Below, in pieces: positions 48,259-58,700 of a stretch of 64,000 nucleotides of DNA (positions are counted from its first letter, which is position 1; every line of letters begins with the position of its first letter). This DNA is from Bradysia coprophila (Eukaryota > Arthropoda > Insecta > Diptera > Sciaridae), in NCBI RefSeq assembly GCF_014529535.1, contig NW_023503307.1, positions 5,332,599-5,396,598 of the forward strand, written 5' to 3'. Under the pieces are notes generated by a model. The model searched no databases. It saw nothing but the letters and a program-made list of their open reading frames with translations, and was not told where the DNA came from. The position numbers were made by a program, and so were the translations under genes.

Positions 48259-48829
48259 TTAGACAAAATATGTTGATGCCTGTTCAACGAAACCTGCTGC
48301 AACTTCTTTTGCAGCATCAGCAGCGGCTTGAGTTGCGTTAGCACTGGCGTCAAAAGCTTCTGCAAATGGTTCAATGTAGTCAGGTAGGCCTTGTGCATCT
48401 TCTTCTCCATCACAGGATTTAGGACTGAATGTGTCAGCAATGGCTTGAGTTGCATTAGCACTGGCGTTTTCAAAAGCTTCTACAGCTGGTTCTACTGCCT
48501 CTTGGACTGTTTTTATAAAATCAGGTATGGGACCCATTCCGTCATCGGAATCTGGATCTGTAGCATTCGCAGCATTTTCAACAGATTTCGAGTCCTTGTT
48601 AGAGAAGCTCTGTGCTATTTTTTCTTTCATTTCTGTTAATGTTTCCATGATGCTGTCTCTGATTTCGTTAAATCGAGCGAGTATTTCTGGTGACAGGGCG
48701 AAGCCATTGGAAAACTAAGAAAAAGTTAGAAAATATTCTTATTTGTATAGTAGAATTATCGAATATGCGAAAGGTATGTTGTATTACGTGAAAAACGAGG
48801 AAAAGAGCAAAGAAAAATGAAAATTTCAT
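48259..48829 (-). CDS. Small secreted acidic Ala/Asn-rich protein with internal duplication (165 aa)
   Basis: Exon 1 is 48829-48788 (14 codons, MKFSFFFALFLVFH) and exon 2 is 48714-48259 (151 codons plus stop), joined in phase 0 across a 73-bp GT..AG intron. The signal peptide continues into exon 2 (FSNGFA), giving a likely cleavage near residue 20. The mature protein is acidic, with a predicted helix (SPEILARFNEIRDSIMETL..). It then has two copies of a module, PAVEAFENASANATQAIADTF and PFAEAFDASANATQAAADA. Several N-A-S/T sequons allow N-glycosylation. Only two Cys are absent or scarce (one seen in SPKSCDGEE), so disulfide stabilisation is unlikely. No family is recognised; small secreted, repeat-bearing proteins with an intron after the signal peptide are common among insect salivary proteins, which is only an analogy. 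Confidence 0.75.
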
Positions 48830-51360
48830 TTTTTAATTTTTTTCAGTTGAAATAACTTTAGAACAAGTCGCACAAACAATCCAAGTAAAAATGACTTCTA
48901 GTTATTATGAGTACGACGCAGAAGCAACGTCTTTCTTGGTATAATTTGTTTTGACCGAAAATAATAAAAGCCTGCGCTTCACTTGTCCAAACAAAAATGA
49001 AAATTTATTTTAGCTTTAAAGGTAAAACAATCATCTGAGATCCACGATAGTATGTTATGTTACCATGACCAGAAATGATGATTAAATAACCAGCTTTAGC
49101 CGGAAGTATACTTTTACTCCCCACATCACGAAAGCTTCATTCTTAATCCGTTCAACATAACATTCTTTTTGGTAAGATTGCTTTAAACTTTGACAGCTGG
49201 GACGAAACATAGATATTACGCCCCTGCTTACCGAAAAGAAGAATAAACATTTGTTTGCAAACAGATGTAAACTGCTTGTCATAATCCAAATCTAAAAACG
49301 TCTTCGTTAAATAAACAAATACGAAACGTGTCGCTATCTTTACATGCTCGACAAATATTCCCAAAAGTGATATGATGACCTGTGTGTGAATTGTGTTTGC
49401 ACAATTTGCTCCATTTGAAGGCCAAAATATGCACAGCATCATCGCATTACCGAATGCGTAATTTATCATGTAAGGTAATGGCAAATACCTTACCAGTTAG
49501 ACTTCTTTAATTGGTGGTTTGGAACGTTTACTGGGATATAATCCTTTCTCCTTTCAGATTAAAGCTCATAAGTCAGATGTAAGTGAAATTGAAATGAAAT
49601 ACTTAAACCAAAACCTATCTTGACTAGAACCGGACGTAATCTATTTTCACATGACCTCAATAGATCCGACAACTAAATTCAGTAACCGATCATACCTGAC
49701 CTTAAACTCCAGGTGTAAATTCCAGGTCTCTAAATTACCTGGAATTAATATTCTAGTAAAACAGATTTGTGACCGTGGTCGGTCTATAATTCAGATGGCG
49801 TATTTCTTACTTACCTCTAGAATGAAACTCATGTAAATTACGGCCCTCGCTTCGCTCTGGCAGCAAATTTCATACAAGTTGCAATTTTCCATTTTCTAAA
49901 CCAGTAACTATCCGCTGAGAAATTCTCCATTTAAGCTATTTGCTCATGTACAAAGTATGCAACTCGCTGGAATTTTCTTTTTTCTTTCATACATACAACT
50001 ACCAAGAAAACAGGCACAAAATTCCTTTCAGAATAAATTTTAGATTATTCCGGTATTTTCCATTAATGTACTTATTCTCTTGAGTTTCATTACTCGGCAA
50101 AAACAGTTTGAAAATCCAAGAGAATTACTCGTGTGACAAACATTTTCGAGTGATTTTCCTCAGCTCGATCAGAAATGTTTGTATTGAAATTCTATTAAAC
50201 AGATTTCGTCATTTCTTTGAGCCGAAAGTCCTAATGAACCAACCCCGAATGAACCAACCCAACCAAAACTTTGATACCATAAACAAAATAAAAATGTTCC
50301 GACATCCATTTGCATTAAGTATTTTACAATATTACAACCTTATTACACAAATGGATTATTAAATTTTCAGTTGATCCAGTATGGACTGACCAATCACAGT
50401 TCATTGAAGAACACAATCGTATTTGTTGCCGTAGACGAATCGAAAACCGTACCCGGCTAAAAATTATTATGATTCTCATTCATAGCAAAGGGGGACGACG
50501 GTATGGAGATTTAAATGTTCATTAAAAACAAACCACAATATTATTCAAGTTAAGCTCTTAAGCTGCTTGTTTAAAATGTTCTTTTTATTCAGTTGCTTTT
50601 TTGTCGTTGGTTGTTGTTGTTGCTTCATAGAGTTTAGCCGTTGTTGTTTCCGTTCAATTGACAAACTTTGTTTAAGTTTAATGCGATGCGGCCTCTGTTA
50701 ATGGACTCGAAAATATAGTTTTACATTAATTGGAAGGGGCGAAAACTGGGAAGACAAAAAAATTGGAGTTGAAACGTAAAATACATTTTGATTTTTACAA
50801 AAAGTTTATTTTCCATTCTTTTTAGTTAAATTTCTTAGATTTCTTAAAATTAAATATAAATTATTTTTTTAGATCGTTTTGTCTGGTTGGTGGTATATAT
50901 TTACACAAAATAGTAAAAATTTAATAACTTCAACGAAGATTTTAGTTTTACGTTTGTCCACACGGCATTGGTGCAATTTCTTCTTAACAAAAATCCGACC
51001 TACAGTAGAGTGTTTTTTGTAAAATAATTCTTCGATTTTAGGATTGAGGTTTTTTACCGAAGGATTGTTAACCCACCCGAACTCGATGGGCGAATAGTTG
51101 TATATTTCGTTGACAAAGGATCTAGCAAAAAAATTCCTCTTAGGATTTTCAATGATTTTCTGTACCGTTTTTTGCTGGATCAAAAATTTTCAAAATATTT
51201 TTTTCTAGTTTATCCGCCCCTCACACGAACCCAGTGAAACCCGTTGTTTGTTTATAAAAAACCTACACAAAATCAGCTCGATAAAGTCTGTACCAAAACC
51301 AAAATCTGAAACAAATATTCTTTATGTGAAAAATGGAACGAAGTGTTACTGAATGGTACA
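48830..51360. other. Intergenic, no gene seen
   Basis: Promoter side of the small secreted gene, then AT-rich DNA. A 104-codon frame at 50869-51183 on the minus strand is Lys/Asn-rich and unrecognised; it may be a transposon relic. Nothing else is supportable. Confidence 0.55.
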
Positions 51361-52318
51361 CAGTGGCGGATTAAGTTTTTCAGCGCCCCTGGGCAATGGA
51401 AATTTTAGAAACAGTTTTACTTAGAGATATTTTTTCTCAAATTTCATTGCTCGTTACCCATGTGTCATGTGTTTATATCCATATCATATATATCTTCCTT
51501 GAACTTTTTAGAATAGGATACAGTGTGTAGTAACAACGACAGCTGATCCTTGCAAGACAAGTTTAAATTTTAGAATATTTTAAGCTTAGACGGTCAAAGG
51601 TAGTTCAGATTATCAGAACACTACACATGCGGAGTGAGCGAAACCTTTTCTTAAAATTTAAACTTTTTGGTTGATTTGTGATGTGCCGTAAGACCACTTA
51701 TCAGATTAAATGTTTAAGGTTGGTTACGAAAACACCTTTGGTTTATTCGCTCTATTCATTCCACACTATTTCATCACTCAACAATTCAAATAGTTTTGGC
51801 TTAACGCAACTTATGCAATGAATGCAGAACCAGACGGGAAGTTTTGGTTTGGTCGTATTTTTTAAGATAAACGACCCGAAAATTCAAATTTTAACTAAAA
51901 ACGTGGTAATGCCAACGCCGCATTCGCCGTACAGAACTCGACGTGCCTGGACTGAATTGGTTATTATGAATGCCTTGTCGGTGACAACATATTACCCGGT
52001 AAGAGTAATATGAGACGCGTTTACTTTCAATTTGGGTTTCAACGGCGAATATATTTAGAAACTGTTCTGAGAATGTAAGTTTCAGGTTGTAGAAAACGAG
52101 AACGAAAAGTTGAGCCCGGGTAGCGAAAATTGTTCACTCTATCACTCATTTTACGATATGTTTCGGAGAGTACAACGCCAATTTTTCACGAGTGAGTGCA
52201 ACAAATCTCTTTACAATCATATTATTGGTTGGACGTAACCATTGATAGCCAACGGCTTGTTGACGTTTCCATGTTTCCGTTCGTCGCTGATGATGTAATA
52301 ATCAATGGGAAGAAATAA

Positions 52319-53153
52319 AAGCGATAAATCTAAAATAAGAATTGATCACTTGAAAATAAAAATGATTGCAGGAAAATAAGAATGTGATCACAACCAGTTT
52401 TTCAAATATAACACTACGAAATAAGATTCTATCAACCTAAAATAAGAAGTGATCACAAGTAGTACCTACCACCCGCTAAATCAAATGTGATCACTAAAAA
52501 TAAAGAATTTGATCACTAAAAATAAAGAATTTGATCACTAAAAGTAAAGAATTTGATCACTAAAAGTCCGAACGAAAAAGCGTTTTAACACGCCGAGCGA
52601 TCCGGCCCATTGCCCCGGAGCGAAGCGGAGGGCCGCAATGCGAGCCGGGCGCCGGAACGGTGTTGGTAACTTAGGAGTTAATTTTTTTTCTCTCGCATCG
52701 TCTAATAATTAGTCTGTGTAATTCATTGCACATAAAAAGCGTTTTAACACGCCGAGCGATCCGGCCCATTGCCCCGTAGCGAAGCGGAGGGCCGCAATGC
52801 GAGCCGGGCGCCGGAACGGTGTTGGTAACTTAGGTGTTAATTTTTTTTTTCTCTTGCATCGTCTAATAATCAAACAGAATAATATCCTTATTTCTTGCAA
52901 TCAAATTTTTTATTTTGCACGATCATTTCTTTATTTTTTGTAATCAAATTCGTATAATTGTAGATCATTTCTTATTTCGAGACGATCATATGTTAGTGGT
53001 AAAATTGCATATATTTAGTGATCAAATTCTTATTTTTTGGTGATCAAATTCTATTTTTATTGCTATCATAAAAAAATTGTGATCATTTCTCTTTTTCTAG
53101 TGATCATTTCCTATTTTCTTGTGATCATTTCTTATTAAATAGCTATCACTTTA
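52319..53153. repeat. GATCA-rich inverted array flanking GC-rich core
   Basis: The left wing (52319-52570) has many short units of the form GATCACTAAAAATAAAGAATTT. The right wing (52870-53153) carries the same units in reverse complement (TTTCTTATTT..TGATCA). The outermost bases also mirror: AGCGATAAATCTAAAATAAG against the complement of CTTATTAAATAGCTATCACT. A foldback built from short AT-rich repeats around the two GC-rich units. Confidence 0.8.
52575..52870. repeat. Two direct copies of a GC-rich hairpin unit (about 136 bp each)
   Basis: Copies at 52575-52709 and 52734-52870, 159 bp apart, nearly identical. Each begins AAAAAGCGTTTTAACACGCC and ends GCATCGTCTAATAAT, around a GC-rich core with strong internal pairing: AACAC/GTGTT, CCGGC/GCCGG and CATTGC/GCAATG around GGAGCGAAGCGGAGG. 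Their base composition is strikingly unlike the surrounding AT-rich DNA. Confidence 0.85.
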
Positions 53154-53626
53154 ATTACATGCCATAATCAATTACGAAACGCTCGACAAAAAACGACACA
53201 TCTCCTTTTTAGTCGCATTTGGAACGAAAAATTGATAAAATTCCAACCAATATTCCTCGTTTTCAGGATCAAGATTCACACCAATTATTGGTATCCTCAA
53301 TTATTGATAACATGTAGAATGATATAGAGCGAATAAAACTATTGAATGTTGAAGAAAGTAATCCTACTTTCTGATTGTTAAAGCCGATATAATGAAGGGT
53401 TGTCGACTACATGTAGGACTATTTACTACACCCCGATTTCGACATGACTCAATTAAGATTGACACAAGTAGTAAAGCTCCGCAGGATTTTTTTTTTTCGT
53501 TCAGTTGCCTAAAATATTTTCGTTCTATTACTTTCCCTTTTCCCATCGCCTTAATTTTCCCGCGCCCCATTTTTGTTTTCAGCGTCTGGTACGAGCCAGA
53601 ATTGCCCCGAGGTTAGACCGCCACTG

Positions 53627-54815
53627 ATGGTCAATTGCAGCTAACAAAGTTTAATAATATGCATTGGCCCAACTACCTTGTCGTTATAAAAATCGTTTTT
53701 AAAGTCAATATGTTTGAGATCGACATTTTCGCAAACGAAACTCTCTTTGAATGTATAACAAGATTATTATCACACAACATGAATACGAAATTTATCACAT
53801 GAACTATTCATCAATAGTTGTTTCAACAGATCAGTTGAATTCGAAATGCGAAAGAAGTTGGTCCGATTATTTTTAACAAAGTTTTATACGCGCTAGGATG
53901 AGAACAATAATTTTCCGTTGTAATTCTATGGAACATATGCGATAAAACAATTATAAACTACAGAAATGGAGCAAATCTATCAATTCAAAGTTGAGAAGAG
54001 AATCTATCTTCTGAATTTTTCTGATCATTTTTGCTTCTTAAGAACCTCTTTTCAATACATGTAGAATAATTGATTCGGGTGTAATAAGGACTGGCTTTGA
54101 AAGTTTGGCTATTCGTATATCGAAGGAGAGAGGAGTAAAGTCTAAGTTGAAGAAATCGTGATGAGCCGGATAGCGTGTTGATCAATTTTTAGAACTTCTT
54201 AAATTTCAAGGTTTTACCAAACCTTAATGAAGTGGAAGTCGGCGCCACTGTATACACTAACTAAATAAAGAATTTCCTGAATTGAGATTGTAAAATTCAA
54301 GAATTTTCAGAAAATTCTCGAAAATTTCCGATATTCTTGAAAATTTTCGAAAGTTTCCTATTTTCTTGAAAGTTCTCGAATTTCTCGAAAAAAAATTCCT
54401 GAAAACAAAACTTTCTGTGATTATAGTGAAACATTTCAACCTACAGTTAGCAAAACCTTGACTGCAGTTAGTATGGTTGTGACATTAAGTACAATCGAAG
54501 TCCAACATCCTTCTATTAGAAATCACATAACGATTAACGCATTTTACTTAATATCACAACAATTCAAATAATATTCATGTCATCCAGTCGACCAATGTAT
54601 ATATGTCACAACTGTTCTCTATCGGCTCATCTCCCCTTACAATCGTTTATACAATACAGAGCAATACGAGGTTAACTTCGAGGTTAACTATACACACTAC
54701 AGAACTGATTGCCTCCAATGCCGTCGGATGGAATATTCAGAGAAATTCTACGTAAGGTAAATAAGATACGGGGCGCGTAGCTGATTTTGATGTTTTTTCT
54801 TTTCTTCTAAAAACA
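53627..54815. other. Intergenic, 3' flank of RUNX gene
   Basis: No gene seen. A low-complexity run of degenerate TTTTCGAAAATT-type units lies at about 54285-54415. The right end should be the RUNX 3' UTR. Confidence 0.55.
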
Positions 54816-55733
54816 TTAATAGGGTCTCCAAACACTACCGGGATCACCACCGACCGAATCCACTCGACTGACCTCTTCATCCATATGATCATTATGTGCG
54901 CGATTTCCATCATTTTCTAAAATAATTTCGGATTCGTCTGCCGTTCCGATACCAATTTCAATACCGCCTCTAGCTGAACTAATTGTCAATGAATTTTCGC
55001 TACCTAAATACTGTTCCAATTTATCGGTTCCATGTAAATGCAAATGAATTTGATTCTGGTGATTAACTGTTGAATAAACATGCGGATAGAGAACCATAGT
55101 CGTTGGACCAGCATGTGGTGCGTATTGTGGTTGTGGTGTACAAGATCCATACTGATAATTGTTATAACCGTTCGACCAATTATTGTACGTTGAATAAGAC
55201 GTGTCAACCAGATCACTGGATTTTCCTTGTAAATTTGAACTATTGCTCGATGCTTGATGCGTTGGTAGTAGGGCTGTTGAGTGGGAAGCATTCAGTCCGG
55301 TATGATGGTAATCAGTCGAACAAAGTGGTTGAATGTCTGAAATGACTAGAAAATCATGTTTGAGTCATCGAACTCAGTTCTTTTTAGAGTAAAGGAAACA
55401 GTGCCGTAGCCAGCCGGAGACTGCGCATCCAATAGAATGACCTTTTTTTTCTTATATCTTCCTAATTTTTTTAAAATTTTTATTTTAGAGTCTGGCTACG
55501 GCGCTGAGAGGAAGGCTAAGCTATGTTAATTGATAAAGTTTTTCCTAGCCTACTTCGAAGAAAATAAAGAAAATATTTACCCGTTGGAATGTGAAAATTG
55601 GAATGATGTTCTGCGATGCCAGTGTTATCGTAGTTATATGACGATGGTGTTGATTGCAGAGATGAAAATGGTGAATATGACGGAGTCGTACCTGAATAGC
55701 CAGTCCATTCTGCTGCGCCCATTAAATTGTTTT
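54816..55733 (-). CDS. RUNX (Runt-related) transcription factor, last two coding exons, partial
   Basis: Exons 55733-55581 and 55345-54816, joined in phase (split Val codon), encode the C-terminal 226 residues. The protein ends exactly in VWRPY, the Groucho/TLE-binding pentapeptide that terminates RUNX proteins. It is preceded by a long Ser/Tyr/Asn/His-rich region typical of RUNX transactivation domains (..GYSGTTPSYSPFSSLQSTPS..). A conserved-looking block, QIHLHLHGTDKLEQYLG, then ISSARGGIEIGIGT, comes before an acidic stretch. The Runt DNA-binding domain is not in the window, so it must lie to the right (upstream) beyond 64000. Which paralogue (lozenge, runt, RunxA or RunxB type) cannot be decided from this part. 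The intron 55346-55580 carries a 108-bp MITE. Confidence 0.85.
55399..55506. mobile_element. 108-bp MITE in a RUNX intron
   Basis: Left end CAGTGCCGTAGCCAG, right end the complement of CAGCGCCGTAGCCAG (14 of 15 match). The flanks AAAGGAAA and AGAGGAAG are only loosely alike, so an 8-bp duplication is uncertain. It is very short, with an AT-rich centre; ends of the CAG type suggest the hAT group. Confidence 0.68.
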
Positions 55734-58700
55734 CTGTAATGCAAAATGGAAATTGCAAATAATATTGTTGGCTAATTCACATTCGGATACAGATATCAAC
55801 GGAGCCCATTTGAGCACAGTTTTCCAATATAATTGGAATAGGATGAAAAGATAACATGTTGGCATATAAACACACAATCTTCGTAATTAATAACATTTCA
55901 ATTAAAATCAATTTATTACAAATTGTGTGTTTGACATGTACGTAATGAGGAAAAATATTTTTGCTTCCCGAAACATGCGTATAAGTTATAATATAATATA
56001 CACAACGAGCGGATCTAGAGAATGTTTTGAACCCTTTTTACAGGCAGCATGTCCCCAATAAGAAATTCTTGCTGTTATGTGTTTGATGCTGAAGAGACGA
56101 CTATTTAAAGATTATTCAATAGCACAGTGTAGAGAGACTCATGTAATACTCCTCGCATATTTTTGATTAATGATTCTTTGTCACAAAGTTCATTATTCGA
56201 CATATTTTGGCAATTATTGTTGATTATTAATCAAACAACAATGCAATGCAGAAATTTTCACGGGGCTTACATTGATGTATACCCAAAACGTAAATTCATT
56301 ACCTTTTTGTCTCTTAATTTGTGCTTTATTTTGGCAATAACATTATGACTTTCCTTGTCAGCCAAACGTTATAAAGTCGTTGCTAGAACTCACAGAATTT
56401 CTAACGTTTCTTTCCTCAAAACTTGTGAACATTTCTAATTTTTTCTAAAAACAAGCAGGGGTTGTACATGTAAAAAGTCAGAACATGTTGTTGACCCCTC
56501 ACCTCTCAGACATAGCTAAATTATTTGGAATTAAAATTCTGGGCAATCTGCAAGGTCTAATCAGGGCCGGAGTAGCTAAGCTACCTGACGGCCGAAACGG
56601 CCAATCTCTGAAGCAACAGCCAAAATATTTTTGCCGGCCCGAGTTACACATAAAAAAAGGGCAAGCAGAAGGCATATGCCCAGAACTTTGTACAGTTGTA
56701 GGGCAAAAATGTATCTGTGTCTATGAAAATACATTAACCCGAGTAAATCCTTTTTCCATCGTACTCACGTAGATACGTACGCTATTTTACTCTACAAAGC
56801 AGAACAAAGATGGGGCAATTGCACCCACAAGACACAAAAAATATATGTGAATCGCGTGAATAGTGTCACACCCGTGATAAAAGTGGAATTTCTTGTTTGA
56901 AACACACACAAGAAGAACCGTTTCCATCATTTTTCGCTTTGCTCAAAAAAATGTTTTACTTCACTTTACCTCGAGTTTTTGAGGAAACACATCTTATTAC
57001 CAGATCCTCGGCCTGATCCTTGCGAAAGTTAAAGTTTACCATTACATATCAGTTTACCGCTTCGAAAAGGATCCATTACATGAAGAATATTTTTTGTTCA
57101 TTTTCGGTGTTAAAGCCGAATACATTTGAAATCGAAACTTAATTCATTTCGGAAATAACTTTGTGAGTATCATAAGTGTGCTTTTTGAGCAGAAAGCTTA
57201 CTGTTTTTTCAATAAATGTAGTAGAAAATGATGTGGCTCGGATATACAGACTCTGCACTTTACGAAATGACAGTTAAAGAAACCTGTTGGACATAAAACA
57301 CACTAGTGAGTTTGCTTTTTTCTGTTCTTTTTCCTTTTCTTTACTCTTCTTTTATTGTATTTTTTTTACCCTAATGTAATGAATTAATTTCGCAGCATCC
57401 TATGTATTATAATATTATGCTCGGGAGATTGTATCCCTCACCTTCGTCTCGAGATAAATTCTTCCACCTCGTTACATTTCAATCAAACTTTCTCACGTCT
57501 CCTTTAATAAATGATCCTTGAATTTTCTTAAGTATCAATCAATGATAGTACCATAGTACGAAGTGGGAATGCTACATTTTAGAAATTTATAATAAACGAA
57601 CATTTTTTATCGAGAATTTTTATTCATATTTTTAATTCAACAATTTGTTTGGGGTCTACGATCTTCTGAAAAACTGATTATTTATCTGAACTAAGAAGTC
57701 GAAATTCTGTTTACAGTGCTAATACCGTATATCTCTCTGACTACAGAAAAGACTGTAAGAAAAACTCTAGAAAGCATCCCATTCGGTTAAGGTGTTCAAT
57801 TGCTAAATTCCAAAGTGTAAATTGAGCTATAAAAACGTTATCCATTCGTAATTTCTCAATTTTTTTTCCAATTCTGAGTGAGAAATAATAATGATTTTCC
57901 GTACTAAGTAGGGAGTACCCGTCGAAGCGTTAATAGTAAATGAAATACTGTACAATGTCTATCAGCGATTGTGGTCTCCATCTCCTAACAATAGGTCATT
58001 ACTAATGGATCAGACGGTGCGAGCACGCTTAATAGTCGACGAGGCCATGCACTTTTTTCCAATATTTTTTTCTTCTTCTTTCAATTCATATTTTACGCTT
58101 GATTCGTTTTGCTTCTGCTAATAATCTTTTGTATAAATTGATATGTGTACCAATAATATTTTCTTACTTTAAACAACGAGCTAAGTTTAATGTAATATTG
58201 TTATATACGTACGTGATTGAGCTGATCTCCAGTAAAGGAGAATTAATAGCGTTACGGTTTCAAAGTGAGAAATTCAACAAGAAGAGGGAACAAAAACCGA
58301 AGAATTTTTCATTGATTAGAGTTTAAGTTTAACAAAACGTATTCAACGGAATGAACGGTATTGTCAACTGTTTAGGATGGCTTCGTATTCAAAATACAGT
58401 TGATCTTCACCAAAATTTGGAGACAAACAACAAAACTTTATGATCTGTAAAATCAGGCCAGACGAATACTCTACAATGAATATAGATCAACAATAGTTAC
58501 TGATGTAAACAAGTCCTCGCTACGCTCTAGAGGACGTAATTGTTTTCAGTCGTATCGATACCAATGAAATAGATCCCTGTTAATCACCTCTAAGGATGTT
58601 GAAGAATACTTTATGTACTGTAGTGCGCATACATTCATTTCGCGTGCGCAAATATTCATTCGATGAAATTGTAAAATTGCTACAGTGGGTTTTATTGGTT

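Larger units (their letters stand above)
51361..53626. mobile_element. hAT-like non-autonomous element with CAGTGGCGG ends, 2.3 kb
   Basis: The left end is CAGTGGCGGATTAAG and the right end is the complement of CAGTGGCGGTCTAAC. Both ends carry GGGCAAT about 20-30 bp inside. The flanking octamers are ATGGTACA (51353-51360) and ATGGTCAA (53627-53634), identical at six of eight positions, consistent with a decayed 8-bp duplication. No transposase frame is present. The interior carries the GATCAC array and the GC-rich units. CAGTGGCGG termini are common in hAT elements. Confidence 0.62.

Noticed and set aside
52709..52900. Arg-rich minus-strand frame across the GC-rich unit
   Set aside because: An accident of the GC-rich repeat; no start context, homology or splice partner.
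56559..56645. Possible short transposon bounded by CAGGGCCGG and CCGGCCC
   Set aside because: Only 7-9 matching end bases, no target duplication and no second copy seen in the window.
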